From Patella vulgata (Eukaryota; Mollusca; Gastropoda; Patellidae), in contig NC_065884.2 in assembly GCF_932274485.2 (NCBI RefSeq), forward strand, positions 56,730,546 through 56,794,545: 64,000 nucleotides of DNA, in the 5' to 3' direction. Position numbers and translations under genes: made by a program. Below the pieces are notes generated by a model. That model did no database searches and had not been told where the DNA came from. It saw only the letters and a list, made by a program, of their open reading frames with translations. Shown here one piece after another: positions 1-31,900 of the stretch (the first letter of the stretch is position 1; every line of letters starts with the position of its first letter).

Positions 1-587
1 ATTGTACGGAACAGTTGGCGGCCTGATTTTCCTCGGACATTCTCATTCGTACCACGTGCACAGACAATGGGTCGATATTAAAGACCGTTTATATACCCAA
101 TTTAATCCAGTATACACATTTCAAATTGTCTGTCTAAAATAATCTAAAACAAAACAAAACCCCACGAATTAATAAAACATCGGTACTCCAAAAGTTTGAG
201 CTTGTGATCTAGTTATCGATAAAGTATTTTAAAGAAATTGTTTTTTATTCTTAAATTTTTCGATTTGCGAATCCCGAATTTATCCCAATTAATCCACTAC
301 CTATAGATCAAGGAAATCCGTTTTATAGTTTGTTGTTTTGTAATGAAAAGTACATTTTTGCCATACCGATTCTGTCGTGTATCCGATATATTTGTTGTAA
401 AGAATTACATAGGACAAAACATAGGAAGTTGGAAGAAAAATATACACAAATATTATTTATTTGAATACGTGAGTTAATAGACCTTGCCGTCGTTTTATAC
501 ATCAAGAAAAATCAGGAACAAAAACTGTAATAGGTGAAAGAAATAGTTTAAGGTTAATATCTTGTAATTTTTAGTTATAGATCTGCA

Positions 588-835
588 GCAGGGCGGAGGG
601 CTGACAAGGACAACTGTCTAGTCGTTCGGATGGGACGAAAAACCGAGGTCCCGTGTACAAATTGGCGTGCACGTAAAAGATCCCTTGACAGTTGGAATTC
701 GATATAAGAGTAGGCCGTAGCGCCGCTGCTCGGGCAAAATTTCCCTCATAGCACACTGTATGGCGTATGCCCGCCTCCTTTTTCCCAGTTTAGGAGCAAA
801 ATAGTAGGACGCTAAACCCCATTTCATTTCATTTC
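588..835 (+). repeat. SINE family A, 5'-truncated, with target duplication
   Basis: This is the 3' two thirds of the tRNA-derived SINE that occurs many times in the window. It lacks the tRNA-like head and ends in GTTAAACCCC-like sequence followed by ATTTC units. It is flanked by a perfect 12-bp duplication, TATAGATCTGCA, at 576-587 and 836-847. Truncation with a target duplication is the expected outcome of incomplete reverse transcription at the target. Confidence 0.85.
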
Positions 836-2299
836 TATAGATCTGCACTATCAGGTTATTTAAAAAAAAAAAAAATAAGTAAATTCAGCTTTTTGTAATT
901 CTCTGCCGTAGTCAGTGGTCAGAGAGTTTTGGTTTACCTGAATAAGTAAATAAAATAAATAAATTACTTAAATAATTGATGGAATGTCAATTTTAGCCTG
1001 ACAAGATCTTAGTGGGAGATGAATAATATTTATAAAGAAGTTTTGTTCAGCGAACAGGTACAAGACAGCTAGTGTGTCTGTCCCTACTTGTATACGTTTG
1101 ATCTAAAACAAACATTGATTGTGAACTCAGCTAACAAATATATGTAGAGTTTGTTAGTCTAGTTAGTAGTGGCTAGAATTACTCGTACCAAGTAACGATA
1201 GGGCCAATTGTTAAACCCATGAATACCCCCTCTAGCTGTCATTTCATTGCCACAAAAACCGCCATTTTCTCAATTCATCTATGCGGAGCGTACTACTGTT
1301 TTATTTGCCCTCCAGTGATACAGACAAGCTCCAGTGATTTTTATTTTAATATAGAGCTATATCCTGGTGGTACGATCGTCTCATCAATTAATTCAATATA
1401 ATTAAACACGTAGGATTATTAGATACCTTATTTACTGAAAGAATAATTTCACTTCGTAATATCCAGGTTACGGGTTCACGGCTGGTTTTTCGACGGAACA
1501 CCCACCATCGTTTGCTCGATTTGCACCTTATCTTTATATTGGAAGAGGACCGAGCTGTGTGTATCGTTTTTATTAGAGGAGTGACAAGATCAAAGACGTT
1601 TAATTTTTGTTGACTAGCTAACGGTTTGACGTACATGTGTGGATGGTATTTATGTTATTTGTAAAAATTTAAAAAGGAATTGTTTATGTGTATATCTTTT
1701 TACGACCGGTTTAATTGCTTCAAATAGTTTAATGAAAAGTTAAAATAGGATATAGCGTGTTGGAAATACAATTACGTCATTGATAAGTAGATGTCATCCC
1801 AGATTGAAGCTTAAATATAAAAAGTAGTTGTAAATTACTGTGAAACCATCTATCCATTCATTTATATTCGTACATGTCAGTAATTGTCTGTGATATTTGT
1901 AACGTGTTGGTTTACAAGACGGAACAGACTAATGTAACGAGATTAAAGTTTAAGAATTGAGGAAGGATATACCCTGTTGACATTATCTCTCATTATTGTT
2001 GATATCACTATACATCGGTGATTGTTTCTACGTACAGTGTGTGACATATTGGATTTATTTCTTTTTTTTTGTTTACAAATGGATATAAAAGAGTAAACGT
2101 CCATTTTCAGAATGATCAGGTTTGTTTATCTTTTAATGGAACGAATTTGTTACTCTCTTTCAAATACAGTACTTAATATTTTCATGGGAACATCCGTTAT
2201 TTTGTCATCGTTCCCTTCAGTCAACTGTTTGTATTCATGGGTTTCTAATTTGAATATCCTTTAGACTCGATGGTACTACATAATTTCATTTTATTACTT

Positions 2300-2670
2300 G
2301 GGGATCACGGTGGGTAAGTGGGTAAGGCGCTGGCTCGCTAGCCTGGAGGTCGGGTGTTCGATCCCTGCATTGGCCGAGAAAGTTCATCCAGATTTTCCGG
2401 CGTGGTTCCCCTTTGTCAGTGATGCAGGACGGAGGGCCTGACAAGGACAGCTGTCTAGTCATTCGGATGAGACGAAAAACCGAGGTCCCGTGTACACATT
2501 GGCGTGTACGTAAAAGATCCCTTGACAGTTGGAATTCGATATAAGAGTAGGCCGTAGTGCCGCTGTCCGGGCAAAATTACCCTCATAGCACACTGTATGG
2601 CGTATGCCCGTCTTCATTAGCCCAGTTCGGAGCAAAACAGTAGGACGTTAAACCCCATTTCATTTCATTA
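2300..2670 (+). repeat. SINE family A, full length
   Basis: Best complete copy of family A. The first ~75 bp are tRNA-like: a box A-like stretch around GTGGGTAAGTGGG and a box B-like GTGTTCGATCCC. A ~250-bp body and the tail GACGTTAAACCCC(ATTTC)n follow. A 13-bp direct repeat, CATTTTATTACTT, at 2287-2299 and 2671-2683 is the target duplication. The perfect duplication points to a fairly recent insertion. Confidence 0.9.
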
Positions 2671-2908
2671 CATTTTATTACTTTGTTGTCCAGTCGTCAT
2701 TGGTTATTTTTAACAGTGATATAACATTTCAATGGAGGCGAAATCTTCAGTAAGAGATGCTGTTGTGTTTTACTTGTATTTTTTTTTGTTGACATTCTGT
2801 TTAACTTTTAAGTACTTTTATTTTGTTAACAACAATATGGATAAATTTCAATATGCATTTTTAGTTCATTCTAATTCCACCATGGCTCCGATGTTATCTT
2901 CTATCCAG

Positions 2909-3176
2909 AGGTGGGCGGTTGAGTGGCCGAATGGTTCACGCGTGCATATTGCATCATACGATCTATTACTGAGTCAAGTGGCGTGGTTTCGCTTCCTCGC
3001 TTGTTTTCGTGACAAGGAGTAGGATCCCCTGTCCAGTATCGTGGGTCCCCACCCCCACACTGTGAAAGACCCCTGCGCTCAAGTGAATTATTGAAATAGA
3101 ATTGAACCATATCATGTTAGTCCCGAAATGACCTAGCTTGTGTCAATTGGACGTTAAACCCATCGCTCTCTCTGTC
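2909..3176 (+). repeat. SINE family B
   Basis: This copy belongs to a second SINE family with a different tRNA-like head (GGTTGAGTGGCCGAATGGTT) and a different body. It ends GGACGTTAAACCC followed by CT-rich simple sequence. Other copies lie at 10533-10690, 16890-17137, about 17965-18232, 30617-30875 and 49193-49442. Its 3' end resembles that of family A. Confidence 0.8.
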
Positions 3177-4873
3177 AATCTCTATAATGGTTCTGCAATG
3201 CATTTTATCCATTGCTATCTTTTAATTAAACGCTTTGGGCATGATGACCCAACTGTTTGATTAAACATGAAACGGGTTGTTATTATACTAATTTCAATTA
3301 CGTCCTCATTATGCAGTATAGACATTCCTTGTAATTCGATACATAAATTCCGTGTGACAGACTCGAAACTATTTATCCTAGCCACATACAACTATTTGAA
3401 GGAATCAGTCAGTTTTATTTTGATTGGTAACAAGTTTACTGACTGATAGCAATCTGATTAAAATACAGATCTATATTTCGTTTCGTTTTTTATACTTTCA
3501 ATGGCCTACACTACATGAAGATCTGACAAGTTATAGCGATAGGTCACGTCAGGGGTCAAAAGACCGACTTATGACCCTATGACGTCAGACATTTGATTAA
3601 CCAATCAGCATTGATGTTACTAGTGGATTACCCACAGTTCCGTAAAAAAAACACACCTAAAGCTCGCCGTAACAGACCGTTTCATTGTCTTATCCCTGAC
3701 ACCATTCAGAATACGAGTTAATAACAACTCTTCCAGATCCAAGTGTGGTGAAGGCAAGTAAAACGAAATTTTGAACTATAAAAACGAAACGAAATAGGAT
3801 CCGTGTTTTAACCAGATTGTGACTGACAGCTGCATTGGTGTCTGGATAACCAATTCTATAAAGCTGTCTCAGTTTGGTTGTTACGTTTATCCGACAACTT
3901 ATTACACGTAAACAAGAGACCAGATTTCCCGGTTATGTAACCGCGCTAAACAATTCCGATTTTTGAACAGCACAATATTTAGAGATAACACTTTAAAGCA
4001 AGATAAATAGTTCAATTTTTGGGACATTTGATTTGTATTCTTAAATGCTAGAGATCGACCCAAATTCTTCTGTACTTGTACAATCCAAATAACAGTATAG
4101 ATGTTTGAATAGTATCCTTTTTATACGCCCACATTGAAATGGGGTCATATATTGTTGTGGACGCTCTAGGGGCTAAAGTTAATATCCAATTGACTTTAAA
4201 TTTATAGACAGTGTTTAAGTTCAAGAGACGTTGTTTTCACCGATTTCCAATAATTACTGCCAGAGTTATGTCCCTTGACTGAGTTTAAGGTCTTCAGACG
4301 AACAAGTATGTTGATTTGAAGAGCTAAATCCATGATATTAAATGTATTGTATATACTGAACGTTAGCATGTGTCTAACAAATTCTAATGATTTTCTGATA
4401 ATTACTTAATGAATGGTTACTCTTAATCAGAATTTTGTGTATTGTAAATGTTTCTTTACCGACAAAAGTAAAAATATGAGGCAAGATTTGTTGACTGCCG
4501 GACTGTTTAGTTGCTGTGGGCGTATGTTTCGTTGTCTGGCAACCTATCTTTACAATGACATGTTTGGGGCAAAATCAGTAAATGTAATCACATGTATTTC
4601 TCCATTTGCCATCTGACTTGTATAGGTTGTATTCTCCAATCTCCATTTCATCGTACACAAAGGCCTATCGTAGGATGATAAGCTCAAGTTGGGAGTAAAT
4701 ATAACATTCAAAGAACGAATTCATTCTGTAAAATGGAGATTATTTGTGTCATAAATTATCCCCCAGTAACTTCAACAACTGTGCCATATAGTATGCTTGC
4801 TCTTTCTAGCTGTTTTACATATACTACTCTATTGCCTATTTTATGTAATAAACTTCGTATTATTGTTTTATAG

Positions 4874-24071
<19,198 letters not shown>

Positions 24072-27018
24072 ACGTTCATATTTAGCAGTTGGTAGCAACC
24101 ATATTATTTAACTGCTAGATTTATTGTGTTTTAATCAAGGAGGAAGTCTTAGAGTCCGACTTATATACTGATTAAAGGTTAGACATAGGATATAGTGAAG
24201 AAACGTTGATATTCTTCCGTACACCTGTGTATGGATGGCGTCGTTATTATTTCGTTTATTGATACATCGTTTACTGTATTTCAAAAACATATACTCGAAT
24301 GACTCTGTTATTTACCATGTTATGAAGGTATTTTAGTGGTATTTATGTACGCAGCGAGATATGTCTCTACCTTCAGTGTCGTATTAAACTAAGATGCACT
24401 GTAGAGCTAAGAATTAATATTGTTACTTATTGGTATATTTTTGATGTTATGTTTAATATCATTTGTAATTGAAATACGTGGACAGTGCGCTTTTTAGTGT
24501 CAAATTGTAAACTGGAAATTCATTTTAATAACCAACAACATTCCCCGTGACTTTAATGAGCTTTTGTTTTCATATTTTGTATATATACATGAAACGATGA
24601 TAAAATATAACATCCTATACAAATTTTTAACATTTTAAAGGCTGTATATTTTCGTATAAAAATAATTTTTGCTAAAGCAAACTTTATCTAATGAAATATT
24701 TTTATTAATTATATTATGTATATATTTTGTAAATATAACTATACATAGAGTCTACTGATGTGGATAAAATGAACAAAATGATTAGGTCTTATTCCTGATG
24801 AGTTCAGCTTTAAATCTATATGCATATTCCTTTAAAAAGTATAAAGATTTTTACATACTTTTACTAGTATCTGAAAATGAGTTTAAAACTGTTTAAATTC
24901 AGACAATCTATAATGTTTATTAATTTTAACACTTAATAATTAATTTCTTAAATTTCTCCCTTAAATGTTTTACAAATTAGCTCGAAACTTAAATGCAACC
25001 CTGGTGAATTAGCCACGCCGAAATTTTAAAGTTAAAATATTTACTTTTATTTGTATTTATTTATAATTATTAGTATTGAAAACTAATTATACCGTATTAA
25101 TTACCTCTTAATTAAGAATCTCAATCTTCAAATAGCAGACTGTAAAAATCGCGAAACATGAAATTATTATGATTGTTATCAAGTTTATTTTACTTTAATG
25201 CGAATGCAATATTGACTTATTGTTCAATAATAGAAGATAAATATTTTGTTAAATGTACAGGAAGGCTGCTTAAAATATCAAACAAATTTGAAATCTAACA
25301 TTTCTTAATATAGAATGGTGGGGGAGATGAAATTTAATAATCAATATTATATCTCGAAGATTTGCCCCACGCCTATGTCACTTAACAAGACAATAGTGTG
25401 GAACTAATTTTAGGCTTGACACATGTACTCGGCGCTGCTATATGGGGTGTAATGTGGGCCCTGAAATTTCACATATTGAAATAAGATCTCATCCATGGGT
25501 TTATGAAACAAAGTTAGAACACATTCCTTGTTAATTTAAATGGCCGAAAACGATCCAAATATTATTTGTATATATCCTGTACATATATTTTCAATTTAAC
25601 TCATTAAATATATATAAGAAAGTATTTTATCATATTTTTTGAAATTATTGTATTATGTTTTACACCGTGTAATGCTTTATTGTATGTAGTGCTTCAATGA
25701 AACATAAATAATATATGTACATTCCTTATATATCCAGTATCTCAATAACCGACCGAGTCTGTGGCCGGTTTTGTTGGGTTTTCTTTTTTATTACAATATT
25801 TAACGTTTATTTCAACACCCTTATTCAAAAGATTAGCAGTTCACCTAATTATGGATATTAAAAGTGGTAATATATCTTCTAGGAGACGCCATTAAAATGA
25901 GTTGACAATTCGCTTATAAGAAGGGTGCTCCGTTTAATTATCCGAGGTTCACGCAAGTTGGTTCTAAAACACGACGGGAAGTAACCGATAAAGGTCACCA
26001 CAAAACAATAGAAATTCAGTTAAAAGTTGAAACTTGGTTCATTTACCGATACACAGTTTGCTGTCTATCTGTTTCCCTTATTGTTTCATTATATCAACCA
26101 AAGATTTATTGTCGTTGTCGTACTTTGTGTCAAATCGAATGCTCTTTTTATTGAGATTTTCTTGTGATTTAAAAAAAAAAGAAAATGTTCTGGATTAAGC
26201 AAAATGTATTTTTGTTTTCTAATGTTTTATTTATAGAGCCTGTTTGAGATTTATTAACTGAACAAATTCATCATCTACACGAGATTTGATGCATCTTTGC
26301 TTTTGTTTAGATATTCTACACCATTCTGGAAATTTGTTTTGACGTTTGTTATCTTGTTTTGTTAGTAGTATAGAATTGTCACGTAACAGGTTTTGTTTTC
26401 GTCTCAAAGAATATCATAATATAGCTCAGAGGTTAACATATTATTTAAAGATCGAATAGAAATTAAATCGTTATTTGTCTTGATAAATTATCAGCCCAAG
26501 CAGCTCAGAAATTAATGCATCCAAAATATCAATATATCGATAAAAAAGGAGCGGATGAACCCTAATTGTAATGTCTATAAAGATAGCGCTATACATACTA
26601 CACATATTAGAAATAACATTATTTATGATGACAAAATGAAATATATCCTTTTTATTATATTTGAATTTGTGTACATATCCTGCAACATTCCAGAACTCAT
26701 CTTAAAATATTTGTTGAGACCTTCATTTTAATAAAAATCGAGATTATAAGAAATTTGTGTTTAATTTGTTTGCAGGGATTTTATCGATTTTGTTTGGCAT
26801 TTTGCATTGTCTTATTACAGTAGAAATGCCATTTTTACTGGGATTTTCGGACAAAAGTTCGCGTTAGCATGCATACGCAATGACACAATGTGAAAACCAT
26901 TGTATTTGCTCCGCCTACAGGTTATAGCTCAATATTTTGAATCATTTTTGTTTCTTTCGCCAAGAGTTTATAAGGTTTGCGAAATGCTTTAAGAGAACAT
27001 GCCTCCGACTACATTTGG

Positions 27019-27250
27019 AATGGAATGGGGTTTAACGTCCTACTATTATTCTCCGACTGGGCTAATGAGGACGGGCATACGCCATACAGAGTACTATGAG
27101 TGACATTTTCCCGGGCAGCGGAGCAATGACCTACTCTTATATCGAATTCCAACTTACGTGCACGCAAATGTGTACATGGAGCCTTTTTTTTGTCCCACCC
27201 GTAAGACTATACATTTTCCCTTGCCAGACCCTCTGTTCTACACCCGACTA
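27019..27250 (-). repeat. SINE family A, truncated
   Basis: Reverse-oriented copy starting at its tail (GAATGGGGTTTAACGTCCTA), running through the GGGCATACGCCATA block and stopping in the CCCTCTGTTC block before the tRNA-like head. Confidence 0.75.
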
Positions 27251-27673
27251 CATGTATAGGCGACACTTTGTTTGTGAAGCTAGAAGTACAGGACTTGTAA
27301 AAACATTCTAAACAAGAGCCCAGGTCCCCAAACGCTCGATAATTTACCTCGAGGTGTGGACAGTTTCATAAACATCACTTGAACAGTACTTGGGATTGAT
27401 TGTGCTATATTTGTGCCTACCGACAATTAGGTCAATTATTTGTCAACGGAAGCAAACACATTATTCAAAGAAAATATACTAATAATGACAGGCACGGATA
27501 ATATAATCGATTGAAATGCGTACATTATTCTACAAAGTTATTCTGAACGGTGTCCAAGATATGCATAGAGTTTAGCTCTCGAGCATGCCAGAAAAAAAAA
27601 TGTATATTAAAAACTAAGTGTGTTGTTCTCAAGTGCTTCACACCAGGATTGTCTGAGCAAAAAAAAATAACAA

Positions 27674-27900
27674 CAGGCCCGGTTTCATAAAACATTCTCA
27701 GACGTAAGAATTTACTCAAAATTGTTCACCTTATGTTAACTAAAATATATCCCTTTATCACACTTTTGTTGTTTTAATGTATCTAATATACCAATAAAAG
27801 ACTATGTGCAAATGCCTGTGTTTCTGGATCAAAAATATTTCTCATAAGGAGTGATTGGAAGTTTTTTAAGTCTGAGAATGCTTTGTGGAACCGGTGCCAG
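27674..27900. mobile_element. MITE-like element with ~30-bp inverted termini
   Basis: The left end reads CCCGGTTTCATAAAACATTC + TCAGAC. The right end, read on the minus strand, is ACCGGTTCCACAAAGCATTC + TCAGAC. The ~225-bp interior is AT-rich and non-coding. No clear target duplication was seen, so the superfamily is not assigned. Confidence 0.6.
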
Positions 27901-28538
27901 ATGTGGGAACAGAGTATTCTAGGAATATCTAGAGTTGTTCATAAGAAACGTTTATGATCGTTTATGACCATTTCAATTTACCTTCCCTTAAGTTCGTTCG
28001 CACAGGAAAAATTTTAAAAAAAGGAGGCAAATGGATATAATGATTCTAAGGCTCATTGCCAGTTCAAAATGCATTGCGAAAACAAAGTCGTAACTATAAG
28101 GGTTTTTACAAAAGTAGTATGTGCGGTAGGTGGGAACCCCTTCACAATGTAATGATATTACAAAATGTCAGACGAAGGCTCAGTCCTGACGGTGGTGCGT
28201 CCAACTATCTCACCCAAAAATGTTATAGTTCACGAGTACAACAAGAATGCATTATGTGCATGCATCTGTAAATGGGAAATGACACCAGATGTTCCATATA
28301 AAGAGTATGGACACTTGTCATTATTTACAGTTAGCTAATCATCCTATTAATGTGCCAAGGAATCTATGGAGGGTGAAGGCGAATTACCCGGGGAATAACA
28401 GGTCTGTCGATCTACATATTAAAACCATTTCCACAGCCGGTTCTCAAATCAAATATACGATATTATGATTGTTTTATAATCTTTATTGCGTGTAATATAA
28501 TAACAACAATCATCATTCGATAAATTTATAACACATGT

Positions 28539-28764
28539 TTCAGTCCTTCACGTTTAAGGGGAGCTTTCGCTCCTGCTTCTGTCGACGCACAGGCTTTCCT
28601 TCGAAGGAGTCATTAAAGACTCCTGCAAATTAGCTAAATCGCTCTCCTAAATATTGAGATTAATAAACTACTTTCAGTTTTTGTTTACTTTTAAACTGCA
28701 TGTATTCAAGGTATCGGGAGCTTTTTATGGCTCCCGCACAAATTTATAAACATGAAGGACTGAT
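28539..28764. mobile_element. MITE-like element with short inverted termini
   Basis: The left end is TCAGTCCTTCACGTTTA and the right end, on the minus strand, is TCAGTCCTTCATGTTTATA. Complementary GGGAGC-like blocks lie just inside each end. The interior is ~190 bp and non-coding. It may be a MITE or simply a large stem-loop in the 3' flank of the MMP gene. Confidence 0.5.
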
Positions 28765-28999
28765 TTTTTTTTATATATTTTATGAAACACTGACAGCCAG
28801 AGTGTGAACCGTAGGTAAAAATAAGACAATTTAATACAATTAACTAATGTCAGCAGTTGTATACAATACAATCATAGTAGTTGTATACAATACAGTCATT
28901 CTGAATATGTGTTCAAATGGTTAAGTATCTTTAAAGGTAGTTTCAGTTTTAACCAGAATAAAATGCTCTTTGATATCATTTACGTCAAAATCATACAAA

Positions 29000-31900
29000 T
29001 TACAAATCTTTCATGTTTACTGTTTTAGAATACTTTTTGTCTGACAAGTCACCAGCAAGTCTTTGATATTGTTCAGTTCCAGGAATCTTGCAGTTAAACC
29101 ACCACAGAAGTGAGAACCGAGGATGGTTCCAGTGTCCTTTTTTACCATCTGGCACCAAGCGGTGATAATAATCACCCTCGAAGAAATAATACGCTCCATT
29201 TGTCCATTTAAAAGCAGCGTCGAGTTTTTTAAGATGACTCAGAGTAGGATGAGAAGCAAATGGGATGGGCTTACTAACCCTGGGATTACCAAACGTCCTG
29301 AATTTGATCGGCCATAATTTACCACCTGAAACAAAAGAAAGTATACGATATGTTAGATTCAACAACACGAAATGCCGGATTAAGGCGTGGGCTTTAGGGA
29401 ATGTTCTTCGTGACAACAAAAAAACAGAAATGGTGAATAGGAAATATGAAAACAGTTTTGACAAATATGAAATGATTAAATTATGTTATAACATGAAAAA
29501 TCTACTTCTTACGGATAACCCATGATAACCATGGAGAATTACCGAAAGTGCACTGGTTTATTTTTATTCGGGTTCTTTAGTGGGAGATCAGGTTATATAT
29601 CTTTATTATAGGCGGACAGGTTCTAAAATGATGTGAAATAAAATAAAACCAAGTACGAACAATCCAAACCATTAGACAATATTCGAAATATATAGCATGC
29701 TATGCTAATTATATATAAAATGAAAGACTGTGCGGTCCTTTAGCGGCATATCGGGTCATGCGATCATTGGAACAAGGGTAGGTTCTCAAAAAATGGTAAA
29801 ATGATAACAAAAATAAATATATAATAATATATGTTAAGAAATACATTGTAAATAACAATAAAAATATCTATGTAGTCATCCATCATCTCCTAGTTGCAAC
29901 TTTAACAAATAACAAATAAAATTTAAAGCTCAAAAGTTTGTCCATGGATTTTAGTCTTTTGGAAAATCATGTTGGTTGTAGTAAACATATTAATGCAATT
30001 CAGTAAACAATGAAACAAATAATGATCTGTATACTGTATAATATTACTTTTAACTCGATTCTCATTATATTTTTGTCATGGATTAGCAGATACAGCACTG
30101 ACTTTGGACCTTTTCCTCCGGTTATAGAACACCTATACCATACCACAGAGGATTCATTTCTGGCCATCATGCTTAATTTGCGAAAATTATCTTACTTCGC
30201 ATTACCATGCGGGTAACCACGGCATAAAAGGATGATTATAATAATGCCGAAATGCAAGCCTACATATTGAAATGTTCTGTGTCTCAACTTTACACAAATA
30301 TGAATCTTGAGTCATTTGTCTCGAAACGTTAAGAAGTAAATACAAATAAACATACCTTCAGCGAAAAACGTCCATTTCGAACTCTTTAACTTGAAAGCGG
30401 CATCTATTTTTTTCAGATGAATTCCAAATTTTGATTTGATTAACTTTGGATATCCTCTTCTTAAACTGTATCCGTAATGGCCTCGAAATTTGAGGTACTG
30501 GTACTTCCATACTTTTTCACCCTGTTATATGATAAACAGAATCGAATCTAAAAACTAAAATAAATACCCGCTCTTTGGGATAGAGTATGATCCCAGCGTC
30601 TTTATTAAGATTGGGGGAGGGGGGGGGGCGAATGGTTAGCACGTGTGCGCTGTATCATAAGGTTAGTCATTGGGTCAACTGGCGTGGTTTCGATTCCCAG
30701 GTTGTACGTGGCAAAGAGTAGGGTCGCCTATCCAACCTCGTGGGTGTTCTCCGGGTCCGCATGTTTCCTCCCACTGCTAAGCGAATTATTGAAATAAAAT
30801 TAAGACATGTTAGTCCCGAAATGAGCTAGTTTGTGTCGAGTGGACGTTCAACACCATTTCTCTCTATCTCTCTTATTAAGATTTTTAAAACCATGAAGTT
30901 ACACGAATATGATTGCTGTGGATGTAAACTAGAAACTATCATTACACTGACAAGATCAAATATAATCGGTATTCCTCGACTCAAAATATTAGAACATGTA
31001 ATCGGACTTATTGTGGTTGGAGGGTATGGATGTTCAACTCTAATGACTGACAAACTGAAACATATTAAATACCCTACCTGGAAGAGATATATCCTGGCTG
31101 GCTTTAAGAAAGATCTAGCAATTGTTACAGCGGCATCCACGTAGGACGGACCGTTACGAAATATTTTGCTGATTAAAAAAGGTGAACCCTTGACCACACC
31201 ATTATCATGAAATATATAAATCTTATTGCCTGAAAATAGAACAGTTTGTAATTTATTTAAATTCATCTTCTTATACATATATACATGTACCATTTTTTAG
31301 ATCCGAAATGGCCCAGGTTTACCCTGGTGTTCCCTGTACGTACTATATCGGTAGCATATATACATATCCTAACGCCTACCAATATTTTTCTTTTTTTTTA
31401 TGTCGCTGTAAAGGATTATACTTGCAATACCGATTAACATATACCATTTTTTAGCCCCGCAATGACCCAGGTTTACCCTGGTGTTTCCTGTACGTAGTAA
31501 ATCGGTAGCATATATACATATTCTAACGCCTATGTCGCTGTAAAGGCTTATACTTGCAATACCGATTAATTTGCTCTTAACGAGTTGTCCAAAATCTAAT
31601 TTATTTTCATGAAGTACGCAATCTCGCTTTTTGTTTTCCGAAAAGTAATTAAAACTAGGCTTAGGCCATTTTCCCTAAGTCAAATAAAGTTTGTGCGAAG
31701 CCGAGCTCACCTTTAAAGCCGTATGTTTTTCCATCAGGAGCGACATCAATGGCATCTAATTTACCATCCTTTGGACATTCTGGTCTCTGTGTTGTGGCTG
31801 GTGTGGATCGAGCTGCACCAGTAGTCATCGTTGGACTTGATGTAGTTGGTGTAGCCTCGGTTACATTCATCATGATGAAAGTAGCGTTGGTAATTTTAGA

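Larger units (their letters stand above)
1..4873. other. Gene-poor 5' flank
   Basis: I recognise no coding exon here. The stretch holds a truncated SINE at 588-835, a full SINE at 2300-2670 and a second-family SINE at about 2909-3176; the rest is AT-rich single-copy-looking DNA. The missing first coding exon(s) and promoter of MYRF should lie here or before the window, because the first exon I can identify at 4874 begins in the middle of a codon. A 41-codon open frame runs off the left edge (2-127) but has no recognisable motif. Confidence 0.5.
24072..28999. other. MYRF 3' flank and convergent intergenic region
   Basis: Very AT-rich DNA follows the MYRF stop; the 3' untranslated region should lie in its first part, but no single poly(A) signal stands out. 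No exon of another gene was recognised. The region ends at the MMP stop codon, so the two genes converge. It contains a SINE and two short elements with inverted termini, listed separately. An AATAAA on the minus strand at 28482-28487 is a possible poly(A) signal for the MMP gene, ~515 bp past its stop. Confidence 0.5.

Noticed and set aside
2-127. 41-codon frame open at the left edge as an upstream exon
   Set aside because: No homology or donor site that matches the phase needed by the MYRF exon at 4874.
29123-29525. Plus-strand open frames across the last MMP exon
   Set aside because: Antisense shadow of the hemopexin-coding exon, which is supported by homology and phase.
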